DNA from: Candidatus Thorarchaeota archaeon
GTDB lineage: Archaea; Asgardarchaeota; Thorarchaeia; Thorarchaeales; Thorarchaeaceae
Assembly (NCBI GenBank): GCA_019057475.1
Contig: DXJO01000014.1
Coordinates: forward strand, 17,011-81,010
Reading direction: 5' to 3'
Length of the DNA stretch: 64,000 bases
Positions 27,086 to 39,089 of the stretch are shown here, one piece after another. Each line of letters begins with the position of its first letter. Within the stretch, counting starts at the first letter, position 1. Both the position numbers and the translations under genes were made by a program. Under the pieces are notes generated by a model. That model searched no databases. It had not been told where the DNA came from and worked only from the letters and a program-made list of their open reading frames with translations.

Positions 27086-27802
27086 ATGCCTTTGAGAATC
27101 ACGAAGAGAACTCGTGCGGGTGCAATCCTTGCCCTAGTCTTGCTCCTGATCATCGGTCTTGCAAGCTACTCATTGAGGGACGAGGACTACCCTTCGGGAA
27201 CTCTGCCACTAAACGCTACGCCTCAGTTTGATGTAGGAGAAGAGTTCTGTTATAAGACAGATAGCTACTTGCTCAGCAACGTAGAGGCTATCTATGAATG
27301 GCGCGAAGAAGTCTTCACAGTCAACAGAACGATGCAGATTGACGAAAGGGAATACTATGAGATTGTGTATGATTTGATAATTCATGTATGGGAGTCTGAC
27401 GCCATACCCGAAACGGTGATCAATATCACGCACCTTCTGTACATTGACGTAGAGAATGGGACATGTGTTGGAAAGACCGTGGACCCATCGAGATACTCAA
27501 ATGAGGATGGCCTTGCAACAGACATAGGCTTCTTCGCATATTGGATGTTGGGACTCGAAGAGGGACTCAGATGGCAAATGATCGATGAGGCTTCTTCGAA
27601 AGTCCACAGGATTGATGTGCTTGGAATGGATGAGGTAGATGAAGTGCAGTGCTTCAAAGTTAGAGTGAAGGAGATACTGCATGGTCGAGTCAACCGAGTC
27701 CGTCAGTTCTGGATAGCTGCTGACAAGAGAATCGTAATAAAAGAAGAAACAGATTTCCCCTCGGGGGAAACCGTTTATAGGGATGCGGCATCATGTCCGT
27801 GA
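27086..27802 (+). CDS. Secreted or membrane-anchored protein, unknown
   Basis: A 238-residue protein with a basic N-terminus and one hydrophobic segment at about residues 12-30, then an extracellular domain rich in Asp, Glu and Tyr with possible Asn-glycosylation sites. Two Cys (in 'EEFCYKTD' and 'VQCFKVRV') could pair. ATG 27086 follows CAAGG. The frame remains open upstream to 26975, but that part overlaps the repeat-containing promoter area. Function unknown. Confidence 0.55.
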   Translation: MPLRITKRTRAGAILALVLLLIIGLASYSLRDEDYPSGTLPLNATPQFDVGEEFCYKTDSYLLSNVEAIYEWREEVFTVNRTMQIDEREYYEIVYDLIIHVWESDAIPETVINITHLLYIDVENGTCVGKTVDPSRYSNEDGLATDIGFFAYWMLGLEEGLRWQMIDEASSKVHRIDVLGMDEVDEVQCFKVRVKEILHGRVNRVRQFWIAADKRIVIKEETDFPSGETVYRDAASCP

Positions 27803-27840
27803 GTCAGAATAGTAGGACTCCTAAAGAATCATCCCGCTAG

Positions 27841-28371
27841 ATGGAGCGCATACTCTTGCCGTTTACGCCATTTCACTTGGGACCTGCATTGCTTCTCGGG
27901 CTGCTACTCCTCCGCTACATCGATTTTCCCACATTTGTAGTGGCAAACGTTATCGTCGACATTGAGTCATTCTTGGTTCTGGCGCTTGGCCTGAACTATC
28001 CGCTCCACGGTTTCCTTCATACGTTCCTGGGAGGGTCCATCATTGCTCTTCTCCTAGCAATGGTGATGAACGAGGTAAGAGAACCGCTCTCTCCACTGTT
28101 GTCATCATTCAGACTTGAACAGGAAACCTCGTTCAAGGGTGTGTTGCTTGCCTCTGTCTTCGGTGTCTACCTTCACATCCTGTTGGATGCACCTCTCTAT
28201 ATTGACATTCAGCCGTTCTATCCGTTAGACACCAATCCATTCTATGTTGGTAGTGCGTCGTTTGGAGCAGCAGTCTACGGTCTATGCACTTGGTGCTTCT
28301 TGGGGGCGGCTGTAATCTATGCGATCCGGTTGATTATGGTCTGGAGAATGGGTACGAAGATCTCCAGTTGA
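27841..28371 (+). CDS. Membrane-bound hydrolase-like protein (YdjM-like)
   Basis: A 176-residue protein with four or five hydrophobic segments. 'FTPFHLGPALLLG' near residue 8, 'DIESFLVLALG' near 40, 'HGFLHTFLGG' near 60 and 'YLHILLDAPLY' near 118 place His and Asp residues at membrane boundaries, as in the YdjM/DUF457-type membrane-bound metal-dependent hydrolases. It starts 38 bases after the preceding gene and is probably in its operon. Enzymatic activity is inferred only. Confidence 0.6.
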   Translation: MERILLPFTPFHLGPALLLGLLLLRYIDFPTFVVANVIVDIESFLVLALGLNYPLHGFLHTFLGGSIIALLLAMVMNEVREPLSPLLSSFRLEQETSFKGVLLASVFGVYLHILLDAPLYIDIQPFYPLDTNPFYVGSASFGAAVYGLCTWCFLGAAVIYAIRLIMVWRMGTKISS

Positions 28372-28484
28372 GAAACATCAGAGTAGTCCAACAAGTACAT
28401 TGATTCATCACGGAAGATTCCAATCGCGACACTCGGTAGGTTGAGATTCACCAAGAAAAGCTAAAGTTGACCCACAAAGGATAG

Positions 28485-28532
28485 AGGTTCGTAACTCTTT
28501 GCCCTTGGCAACTCTGGGTACTGCGCGAAACC
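28485..28532 (-). repeat. Degenerate copy of 23S trailer (R5)
   Basis: Plus-strand 'CTTGGCAACTCTGGGTACTG' and 'CGCGAAACC' match 'CTTGACAACTCTAGGTACTG' and 'TGCGAAAACC' at 30499-30528. The left arm 'AGGTTCGTAACTC' is shared with R6. Same orientation as the 23S gene. Confidence 0.65.
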
Positions 28533-28542
28533 AACCATATCC

Positions 28543-28785
28543 TCATGGACCAGCAGATTCGCTCGACTGTATTTGCCACCAAGTCCACAGCGAGTAGATG
28601 GTAAGCGCAGCACCAAGAGGGATGAGCAGTAACCATATAGTTCCAGCAATGGGTGGTATGTGATAGGGATATCCCTGTGGATCAAGCGGGGGCTGGGGAT
28701 GTGTCACAATCCAAATGGTGATTGAGTTGAGAATGTATCCAGTCAGCATGAGAATAAGCCCAACGACGAGATGCTTCTTGCGCAT
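28543..28785 (-). CDS. Small two-helix membrane protein
   Basis: An 80-residue protein starting 'MRKKHLVVGLILML', with membrane helices at about 5-27 and 44-66 and Pro-rich sequence between ('THPQPPLDPQGYPYHIPP'). The frame extends upstream, but ATG 28785 fits the positive-inside start of a membrane protein. It abuts repeat R5. Function unknown. Confidence 0.5.
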   Translation of the reverse strand: MRKKHLVVGLILMLTGYILNSITIWIVTHPQPPLDPQGYPYHIPPIAGTIWLLLIPLGAALTIYSLWTWWQIQSSESAGP

Positions 28786-28904
28786 GCTGAATCCCTCACA
28801 TTGTCGTACACTACTGCACGCAAATAGACTTGAATCTAGCTCTAGAACTGGATTTGTTAATATGCAATAAGTACCTATTATTGACCTATCCAGTAGTGAG
28901 AGAA

Positions 28905-29513
28905 ATGGCTGATGACTTAGTCTACAGGGCGCTCTTTGTTGGGACATATGCGCTATTCCTTGGAGTACGCGGATACTATAGGTTTGTGAAACTAAGAAAA
29001 GACCAGAGAAACCAGGAAGAGCCTGAAGCAGAACGAAAGAGTTTTGGAAGAGCAGAGTCAGCCATTGTCATCTTCATTCTTGGTTACCTTGTTTCCACCA
29101 TTCTGTATCTCATAGGCAGCCCTTGGATTGATTGGTCCCAGATTCCCAGCTATCCTATCTGGTTACGCTTGCTTGGAATCCTTCTAGCCCTGACCATGAT
29201 TCCTCTTCTTGCCTGGATTCACCGAACACTAGACAGGCAATACTCGCCCTGTCTGCAGATTAAGAGTGGTCATCAGTTGATAAGGACAGGTCCTTATGCA
29301 AGGATACGTCATCCGATGTACACAGTACTCAATTTCTTCTCGGTGGGGCTTGCTCTTCTGACTGGGAATCTGCTAGTTGTTACTTTCTCACTGATGCTGA
29401 TGTTCTCGTTCCCATGGGTGGCTAAGAAAGAGGAACAGATGATGATTGAAACATTCGGTGATGAGTATCGGGAGTACATGACAAGGACAGGTCGATTCTT
29501 CCCGAAGATTTGA
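28905..29513 (+). CDS. Isoprenylcysteine carboxyl methyltransferase-like protein
   Basis: A 202-residue membrane protein with four or five helices. The C-terminal 'LIRTGPYARIRHPMYTV' near residue 128 and 'EEQMMIETFGDEYREYMTRTGRF' (quoted as 'FGDEYREYMTRTGRF') near 180 are the SAM-binding and catalytic signatures of the ICMT/PEMT superfamily. Members methylate prenylcysteine or phospholipids. In archaea the target is unknown. It is followed 110 bases later by a soluble methyltransferase. Confidence 0.82.
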   Translation: MADDLVYRALFVGTYALFLGVRGYYRFVKLRKDQRNQEEPEAERKSFGRAESAIVIFILGYLVSTILYLIGSPWIDWSQIPSYPIWLRLLGILLALTMIPLLAWIHRTLDRQYSPCLQIKSGHQLIRTGPYARIRHPMYTVLNFFSVGLALLTGNLLVVTFSLMLMFSFPWVAKKEEQMMIETFGDEYREYMTRTGRFFPKI

Positions 29514-29624
29514 CTCACCGCATCCGAAATCTGCACATCATCAGGATGAGGACGACCATAGTGATATCGATGAATCACAATCGATAAATCCAGATGGTTT
29601 TCGCAGTAGAACGAGGAATGGATA

Positions 29625-30356
29625 ATGGACTTCTCCAACGTTTACAAGGACGATAAGCGTGCGGATGCATATTCAAAACTCCAATTCCCTGGAACCTACT
29701 ATCTGGCATTCAGAGACCTCCCTGCAATCATATCTGAACATGTTACCGGTAAGGAAGCATTGGACTTTGGGTGTGGTTCAGGGCGTTCTACTAGATTCCT
29801 GCAGAAACTTGGCTTTCGTGTGAGTGGCGTTGACATATCGGAGGCGATGACAAGGAAAGCCAGAGATATCGATCCTAAAGGCAACTACTACGTCATAGAG
29901 GAGGGCGACTTCAGTCAGTTCAAGGAAGGTTCATTCGATCTCATCCTGTCCGCATTCCCCTTCGACAACATCCCTACCATGGAGAAGAAGGTCATGAATC
30001 TCAGAGGTCTGAGAAATTTGCTTAGTAACGAGGGGCGACTGGTCAATCTGGTGTCGACACCTGAGATTTACACACACGAATGGACATCATTTTCCACAAA
30101 GGACTTCCCGGAGAACAAAGACGCAAGAAGCGGTGACACCGTTCTAATAATCCAGATGGACACCGAAAACAAGGAACCTGTAGAGGACATCCTCTGGACT
30201 CATGAGTCATATCTGGAAACCTACGATAGGGCTCAACTGGAGATTGTTAGTGCCTATCATCCGCTGGCAAAGGACGATGAGCCATACGAATGGGTCAATG
30301 AAACTGAGATTCCACCTTGGGTTGTATATGTGTTGAAGAGAAGTGGTCATCTCTAA
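29625..30356 (+). CDS. Class I SAM-dependent methyltransferase
   Basis: A 243-residue protein with the SAM motif 'ALDFGCGSGRSTRF' near residue 45, acidic strand end 'VSGVDIS', and 'FDLILSAFPFDNI' as motif II. GAGGAATGGATA precedes ATG 29625. The target is unknown. It lies between R5 and the 23S gene. Confidence 0.85.
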   Translation: MDFSNVYKDDKRADAYSKLQFPGTYYLAFRDLPAIISEHVTGKEALDFGCGSGRSTRFLQKLGFRVSGVDISEAMTRKARDIDPKGNYYVIEEGDFSQFKEGSFDLILSAFPFDNIPTMEKKVMNLRGLRNLLSNEGRLVNLVSTPEIYTHEWTSFSTKDFPENKDARSGDTVLIIQMDTENKEPVEDILWTHESYLETYDRAQLEIVSAYHPLAKDDEPYEWVNETEIPPWVVYVLKRSGHL

Positions 30357-30436
30357 ATCAATTTGTAGCTGATTTCGATATCGTAATAGCTGCGGATCAT
30401 CTTCTTGGCAAGTTAACGTACGCCTAGGCCATGCCT

Positions 30437-30462
30437 TTTCTAGCGAATATAAAAAAGATCGC
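30437..30462 (-). terminator. Likely 23S transcription terminator
   Basis: On the minus strand, just past the 23S processing stem, AGCGATC is followed by TTTTTTATAT and then TCGCT. The T-run is the type of signal that stops archaeal transcription, and the flanking bases can pair. Confidence 0.45.
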
Positions 30463-30483
30463 TTGCAGAGGATGGAGGCATAG
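30463..30483 (-). other. 23S precursor processing stem, trailer arm
   Basis: The minus strand reads CTATGCCTCCATCCTCTGCAA. It is complementary to the leader arm at 34191-34209 over about 19 bases with one G-U pair. The pair encloses the whole 23S gene, as archaeal bulge-helix-bulge processing stems do. A second pairing (CTTACC...GGTAAG type) lies inside it. Confidence 0.8.
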
Positions 30484-30531
30484 TTTGTACATTCTTACCT
30501 TGACAACTCTAGGTACTGTGCGAAAACCGCT

Positions 30532-34071
<3,540 letters not shown>

Positions 34072-34190
34072 GCGGACCTACTTACGATTTCGGCAACAGT
34101 ATTACCCGTTGCCAAGGTAAGTAAATTTCTAGTCATTTCATGTACGATATTAATTTTCGTCAACCACATATTGATATGATCGATGAACCT

Positions 34191-34209
34191 ATACCTCCAT
34201 CCTCTGCAA
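34191..34209 (-). other. 23S precursor processing stem, leader arm
   Basis: The minus strand reads TTGCAGAGGATGGAGGTAT, complementary to the trailer arm at 30463-30483. Further pairing continues for several bases on the inner side after one mismatch. Confidence 0.8.
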
Positions 34210-34533
34210 TCCTTGCACACTGCTTCTTCCATAAACGATGGTGGAGTACGACTCCAAAGCACATGCATCGACGGTCCTCCATCGGAAATGGCACCAATCT
34301 CATCGCCTGGTCCCGATGAACTTTCATCCGAGCACGACCCCGGATTCTGGACCTGCTTCATGCGCACTACTATGTCGTGTGTGCGCTCGACGAGCCACCT
34401 TGACTCGTGATTTAAAGCTTGCTGTGCATCGAGATGCAAATATGCACTCGCAGTTGCCAGAACAGCCCTACAACGTTCACGTTGCATAAGACCGTCTCTA
34501 CTCGACGACAGCACGATAATTCAGTTGCATTGG

Positions 34534-34542
34534 TAATAAACG
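34534..34542 (-). promoter_or_regulatory. Possible TATA box of the 23S gene
   Basis: The minus strand reads CGTTTATTA about 330 bases before the processing stem. It is the best TATA-like element in the leader region, but the match is only fair. Confidence 0.35.
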
Positions 34543-34596
34543 TTACGTCTTGACTCAGTTAGAGGTCATCACAAGCAGGTGCTCTGCATCTGTGGA

Positions 34597-34614
34597 GTCA
34601 GGTCGAAACCTGAC
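34597..34614. terminator. Hairpin at the RNase PH stop codon
   Basis: GTCAGGTCGAAACCTGAC forms a 7-base stem with a CGAA loop exactly at the end of the RNase PH gene. It may protect the mRNA 3' end or separate it from 23S transcription. Confidence 0.4.
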
Positions 34615-35321
34615 TAGGAGCTACCAAGCGCTTCTTTTTGCTTCTCGATTAAATTTCTGATACCCTTCACTGCGATATCTGTCATCGCGTCAAGGCTCCC
34701 ACGGTCAAATGTTGCGCCTTCAGCTGTGCCCTGCACCTCAACGAACTGATCATCGAGCATGACTATGTTCATGTCCACATCCGCACTCGAGTCTTCAGTG
34801 TAGCAGAGGTCAAGTAGGCATTCTCCTTGAACCATGCCCACGCTCACTGCGGCAACGTATCCATTCAGAGGAATCTTAGATATCATATTCATATCTACCA
34901 TGAATTGAAGAGCGTCCATTAGCGCTACGAAGGCGCCGGTTATTGATGCGGTTCTAGTCCCGCCGTCTGCCTGGATTACGTCACAGTCTATCTTGATTGT
35001 GTGCTCACCCAGACGAGTGAGGTCCACAGCGGCGCGCAATGACCGACCGATTAATCGTTGAATCTCCTGATTGCGACCGCTTACTCTGTGACGGTTTGTG
35101 CGGGTATCAGTTGCCCTAGGGAGCATCCCATATTCAGCTGTAACCCAGCCTTTCCCCTGATTGTTGAGCCAACCAGGTGTGCCTTCCTCAACGGTTGCAG
35201 TGCAGATTACGCGAGTGTCCCCTGTTGAGATGAGAACAGATCCTTCAGGATGTTTCAGGAAGTTGCGCATAATCTCAACCGGCCGCAACTCGCTATTCGC
35301 TCTACCATCGGAACGCGGCAT
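34614..35321 (-). CDS. rph: RNase PH, bacterial type
   Basis: A 235-residue phosphorolytic exonuclease. '[15 protein letters not shown]' at the N-terminus, '[14 protein letters not shown]' near residue 62 and '[10 protein letters not shown]' near 93 are signatures of bacterial Rph. The phosphate-binding and catalytic '[20 protein letters not shown]' near 114-133 is also typical of Rph rather than archaeal Rrp41, which lacks this exact block. Length equals bacterial Rph (about 238). It would trim tRNA or rRNA 3' ends. It lies just upstream of the 23S gene on the same strand. Confidence 0.85.
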   Translation of the reverse strand: MPRSDGRANSELRPVEIMRNFLKHPEGSVLISTGDTRVICTATVEEGTPGWLNNQGKGWVTAEYGMLPRATDTRTNRHRVSGRNQEIQRLIGRSLRAAVDLTRLGEHTIKIDCDVIQADGGTRTASITGAFVALMDALQFMVDMNMISKIPLNGYVAAVSVGMVQGECLLDLCYTEDSSADVDMNIVMLDDQFVEVQGTAEGATFDRGSLDAMTDIAVKGIRNLIEKQKEALGSS

Positions 35322-35460
35322 TCAGTCAGCTCCAGTTTCCAAGGCGCCAGCCCGGCTATTAATCTCTGTCGTGAAGCGGTCGTGCATAGATTTATCCAGA
35401 TTGCCGCATAATAGCCAATCTGGGCGTAGTCGCACGCAGCCGCCTAAGAGGTGCCACACA

Positions 35461-36486
35461 ATGATGAATCTTCGCCGTAGGTTTGATTCTGCACTCCATG
35501 ACACTGTGAAGGAGTGGAAGAAGCAAAAGAATGTGAGAGGTATCTTTGTGTATGGATCCTACGCGAGAGGCACACATACCGCCAACTCAGACTTAGATAT
35601 CGGTGTGATATGGGATGGCGATGAGGCACCGGTGCAGCTGCTAACCAAGCACAAGGAAGTCCTTATTGATCTGATCTTCATGACCGTTAAGGAGATCGAG
35701 GATGTAGTAAAAGGCAGGGCTAAGGATGCTTACAGAATAGCTGAGATTGTTGGACGCCTAAGAGCTGCCAAAGTCCTACACGATAAGCGTGGCGCTCTCA
35801 AGGCTTGGCAGAAGAACTTCGCTGAGTACAGTTGGCCTGCCGATGTTGTAGATGGACTCCTAGCTCGTGCCATTGACGGTCTTGAGGATGCCAAGCGATA
35901 CGATGCAGAAGGCAATAGTGTCTGTGCAGTACATGAACTGAGATCCGCCCTCTTTGACCTCGGAAGGACGATTTTGATGAAGAATAACATGTTCTGCATC
36001 ACCAGAGCATCTGAGGTTCTAACAGAAGTGCGAATGATAGACCCAATGATCTACAAGCTATTCCTGCGGATGTTCAAGCTAAGAGGATATAATGAGAAAC
36101 AGCTGCTAAGCATTTTGGACGAAATAAAGCACTGGCTAGAGGTGGCTGAGGCACGCTTCGAGCAGACCACTGTTGATGAGCTGACAACGGAATTTCTCAC
36201 TCAAGCGCAGAGAGAGTATCATGGTGCTCTCAACTTGACAATCGGCGGGGACCATGAGTTGGCAGTCCTTGAGATGCAGGGGGCGACTTACATGCTTGGA
36301 AGAGCGCTTCTTGCCACAGGAGGTATGCCAAGCATGTCACGTGGCTGTGCTCTTGTGACCCAACTCAGGGATAATGAGAGTGTCTACTTCAATCAAATTC
36401 TGGTCGAGTATGGTGAGCTTGATTTCCAGCCGGCACCGATAAGGCGAGGCATAGGTGAAGCGCTATTCATCGCTCGAAGACTTTGA
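35461..36486 (+). CDS. Nucleotidyltransferase-domain protein
   Basis: A 341-residue protein. 'GIFVYGSYARGTHTANSDLDIG' (in part GSYARG and SDLD) near residues 29-48 is the polymerase-beta-type nucleotidyltransferase motif with two metal-binding Asp. The rest is helical and contains two HEPN-like stretches ('CAVHELRSALFDLGRTIL' near 160 and 'LAVLEMQGATYMLGRALL' near 265) without the Arg-x4-His motif. It may be an antibiotic or protein nucleotidyltransferase. Some MNT/HEPN toxin-antitoxin proteins look similar but are separate and shorter. Confidence 0.7.
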   Translation: MMNLRRRFDSALHDTVKEWKKQKNVRGIFVYGSYARGTHTANSDLDIGVIWDGDEAPVQLLTKHKEVLIDLIFMTVKEIEDVVKGRAKDAYRIAEIVGRLRAAKVLHDKRGALKAWQKNFAEYSWPADVVDGLLARAIDGLEDAKRYDAEGNSVCAVHELRSALFDLGRTILMKNNMFCITRASEVLTEVRMIDPMIYKLFLRMFKLRGYNEKQLLSILDEIKHWLEVAEARFEQTTVDELTTEFLTQAQREYHGALNLTIGGDHELAVLEMQGATYMLGRALLATGGMPSMSRGCALVTQLRDNESVYFNQILVEYGELDFQPAPIRRGIGEALFIARRL

Positions 36487-36541
36487 ACTGCGGAATGATT
36501 GATTAGGCATGTGTATGCTAAATCGAGCGACAGTGAACTCT

Positions 36542-37081
36542 ATGTCTAAGGTTGATGCTGATATTATTAGACTGTCAAGTGTACCACTAACAAGAGAGAA
36601 GCAGAAGAAGCTCGAAGAAGAAGTACGAGCCTACTCTTCTGCAGTGAATTACGTGATAAAGGAGATTCTAAGTAGACAGATATCATCAGCCCCAAAGGGT
36701 GTCGAAGCGCTACGTGAAGAGTTTAAGGAGAGATACGACTCACGTCCACAGTACCTTGAGGACGTAGTTAAGACAGCAAGAGTTGTGATTGGGCAACACT
36801 TTCGCATGGAGAAGACTATTAGGAGCATGAGAGGCAAGACGCCATTCTTCAAGCTAGGTCGGATTATCTTATCAAAGCCAATAGTTGATGTTGGGGAGAA
36901 GGCATTGATACTGCAATCCTCTGAGAACGAGGATATTCCAATGCCATACGATAAGCATAGCAGGAATCGTGTTGCGTTAACCCTGCTGAGGATAGCCAAA
37001 GGCAACCGTCAATATGGAAGAGTCCGCATAATATACTTGAAAGAGGGTTATGTGGAAATTGACATTCGCGTCGAGCAATGA
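36542..37081 (+). CDS. Stand-alone TnpB-like N-terminal region
   Basis: A 179-residue protein. 'LTREKQKKLEEEVRAYSSAVNYVI' then 'LREEFKERYDSRPQYLEDVVKTA', and the final beta-strands 'YGRVRIIYLKEGYVEIDI', follow the layout of the N-terminal part of archaeal IS200/IS605 TnpB proteins. It stops where the RuvC-like nuclease should begin, so no catalytic residues are present. It has a clean start and stop and follows the nucleotidyltransferase gene by about 55 bases. It is either a truncated remnant or a domesticated domain. Confidence 0.5.
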   Translation: MSKVDADIIRLSSVPLTREKQKKLEEEVRAYSSAVNYVIKEILSRQISSAPKGVEALREEFKERYDSRPQYLEDVVKTARVVIGQHFRMEKTIRSMRGKTPFFKLGRIILSKPIVDVGEKALILQSSENEDIPMPYDKHSRNRVALTLLRIAKGNRQYGRVRIIYLKEGYVEIDIRVEQ

Positions 37082-37089
37082 GATTGTTA

Positions 37090-37971
37090 CTACGGAGTCC
37101 AGGCGACTAGGGACCCGGAGATATGTGTGGAGTATACCGTGTCCTTTTTGCCCCAGCCGACTGAGGATACCCCTGTCCAAGACTTCTCCATGAGCTCTTG
37201 AGTTCCGTGCTCTAGAGAGAATACTCTGATTGTGCGATCCCAACTGCCAGACAAGAGACGCGTCCCCGTTGCATCTACTGACAAGGAGGTCACAATGTCA
37301 GTGTGGCCCATTATCTCTGTAGTATCGCGCGGGTCATCAAGATTCACAGAGAGGATTTTGCCACCATGGAGCCCAAGGAATACACGCGAGTCATCTGGCG
37401 CCAGCGTCATTGATCTGATGCGCTCCTTCTGCCGGGCAAGCGTTCTAATGGGGTTATAGCTGCCAAGATCCCACAACCGAGCGCTCCCATCCCATGACGC
37501 GGTTACCAGTTTGGAGCCGTCGCTTGTGAATGCCAGTCCAGAAATATCAAGCCTATGCGCTTGAAGGTTGCGAATGCACTTCAGAGAGCCTATCGAGAAG
37601 ACCTTCACCTCGCCGTCACGCGCACCGGCAGCTCCCTTTGATGACTCGGAATCAACAGCAAGCGCTTTGACCTCTGATTCGTGTCTGAGAATTCGATTCT
37701 TCTGGTCCCCATTTGCCCCGTTCCAAATCCGGGTCGTGCAATCCCAGCTTGAAGAGACTAATCGCTTGCCGTTCTCCACGAAAGCAGCAGCTGAAACCAT
37801 GTATTCATGACCCTTGATAGCTCGAAGCGGCTTGCCGGTTTTTGCATTCACGAGAATGACTTGTGCATCTTTCGTGCCACATGCAACACGCTTGACTTGC
37901 GGGTCCACAGAGAGACAGGTCAGTGGAGAAGGTTGTGAACAAGACGGTTTGTAGAGTATTTTCTTCTCCAA
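37090..37971 (-). CDS. WD40-repeat protein
   Basis: A 293-residue protein made of about seven repeats of roughly 40 residues, each ending in patterns such as 'SSSWDCTTRIWNG', 'TASWDGSARLWDLG' and 'SGSWDRTIRVFSLE' with preceding Gly-His. It should form a single soluble beta-propeller for protein interaction. No signal peptide is seen. On the minus strand CTTTTAAACC near 38018-38027 is a possible TATA box. Confidence 0.88.
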   Translation of the reverse strand: MEKKILYKPSCSQPSPLTCLSVDPQVKRVACGTKDAQVILVNAKTGKPLRAIKGHEYMVSAAAFVENGKRLVSSSWDCTTRIWNGANGDQKNRILRHESEVKALAVDSESSKGAAGARDGEVKVFSIGSLKCIRNLQAHRLDISGLAFTSDGSKLVTASWDGSARLWDLGSYNPIRTLARQKERIRSMTLAPDDSRVFLGLHGGKILSVNLDDPRDTTEIMGHTDIVTSLSVDATGTRLLSGSWDRTIRVFSLEHGTQELMEKSWTGVSSVGWGKKDTVYSTHISGSLVAWTP

Positions 37972-38031
37972 ATCACTTCACCGGAAAGCTCTCTCAAAGA
38001 TTAATCACTCATTTGCGGTTTAAAAGTGTGT

Positions 38032-38056
38032 ACCACAAATTATGCAATATTGTGGT
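38032..38056. promoter_or_regulatory. Inverted repeat upstream of the WD40 gene
   Basis: ACCACAA and TTGTGGT form a perfect 7-base inverted repeat with an 11-base AT-rich spacer, between the end of the M28 gene and the WD40 promoter. It may be a terminator hairpin of the first or an operator for the second. Confidence 0.35.
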
Positions 38057-38062
38057 TCCGAG

Positions 38063-39073
38063 TCACCTGCGTTTAAGGTACAGGTAGACCAGCCCTATGA
38101 CAACAACTGGGACGACGAGCAGGCTGAGATAGAATAAAGAATCATCGTTTGGCGGGAGGGTGAGATTGTCATTGGCGTAGTCGATCAGGAACGTTTCAAC
38201 CACTTCTCCAACAGTCTGAAGGCTCTCTGCGCTGCACTTGTCAGGTGTATCTTCGAGGGTATGCCAGTACCAAGGAAATCCGTTGTGTTGAATTATGTCG
38301 ACAGACGGTATTCCGGCATCGAGAAATGGACGATGATCATCCAGAATTGACCGGCCCGATACATCGAGAAATGTGTCATTGTGACCCATCTCATCAGCTA
38401 TTGACCATATCAAATCCTGTAGAGACCTAGTTGAGCTGGTTTCCCGTTCTAGGCGCAGTTCTGAATCCCCGACCATATCGACGAGAATCATGGCATCAAT
38501 CTCGGACACCCTAGTTGGACTGAGCTGGTTGACGTAGTGAGTAGACCCCACAATCCAGTTCCAGCCATTGATCAATCCTGAGTCCTCAGCGTCGAACAGC
38601 ACAATCTCCACCGATTCTCGGACGTCCACAGGCAAGCCACTCGCCAGCTCAAGCAATACTGCAACGCCGCTTGCGCCATCATTCGCTCCTATGATTGGAG
38701 TCATTGTGTTGGCTGGTTCAGGGTCTTGATCAGCTCTGGGCCTTGTGTCATAATGAGCACCGAGAATGTACGATGGTTGTTCCGCGTCTGGCCAAGTTGC
38801 AATGATGTTGGAGCACTCCACTTCGAGATAGGTGAATTCTTGAAATGTTACATTCCAACCGAAAGATTCCAGGGTGGAAGCGATGTAAGTCTTACACTGA
38901 GTGAGATTGTCGGAACCAGGGGGTCTTGGTCCAAAGTCACATTGCTGGACTAAGTAATCCATAGCGTTCTCGCCATCAAACGCTAGCATGTGGTTTGATT
39001 GTGTCGTCTGGGGTGTCGCTATGATGGCTGCCATTAGCAACAGAAGGACTAAGATCACTCGCACTTGGTTCAC
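38063..39073 (-). CDS. Secreted M28 peptidase, glutaminyl-cyclase-like
   Basis: A 336-residue protein with a signal peptide (about 1-25), an extracellular M28 domain and a C-terminal membrane helix (about 311-332) followed by Lys-Arg-Arg. The zinc residues fit: His in 'ILGAHYDTRP' near 105, Asp in 'GANDGASG' near 130, 'LFDAEDSG' near 160 and His in 'FPWYWHTLEDTPDKC' near 267. 'FDAEDSG', 'WIVGSTHYV' and 'WHTLEDTPDK' resemble glutaminyl-peptide cyclotransferases more than aminopeptidases. It should be anchored on the outer face of the membrane. Confidence 0.75.
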   Translation of the reverse strand: MNQVRVILVLLLLMAAIIATPQTTQSNHMLAFDGENAMDYLVQQCDFGPRPPGSDNLTQCKTYIASTLESFGWNVTFQEFTYLEVECSNIIATWPDAEQPSYILGAHYDTRPRADQDPEPANTMTPIIGANDGASGVAVLLELASGLPVDVRESVEIVLFDAEDSGLINGWNWIVGSTHYVNQLSPTRVSEIDAMILVDMVGDSELRLERETSSTRSLQDLIWSIADEMGHNDTFLDVSGRSILDDHRPFLDAGIPSVDIIQHNGFPWYWHTLEDTPDKCSAESLQTVGEVVETFLIDYANDNLTLPPNDDSLFYLSLLVVPVVVIGLVYLYLKRR

Positions 39074-39089
39074 AACCGTACCAGTGTGC

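Larger units (their letters stand above)
34072..34613 (-). other. 23S precursor leader region
   Basis: No gene is expected here. On the minus strand it would hold the transcript start, the processing stem and inner pairings with the trailer (CTTACCTTGGCAAC with GTTGTCAAGGTAAG). A 150-codon open frame at 34062-34514 has no ribosome site and runs into the rRNA, so it is rejected. The long leader (about 450 bases) is unusual where no 16S is linked. Confidence 0.6.

Noticed and set aside
20921..30500. Integrase or transposase inside the 23S-end repeat region
   Set aside because: All open frames there were read; none has tyrosine or serine recombinase or DDE motifs.
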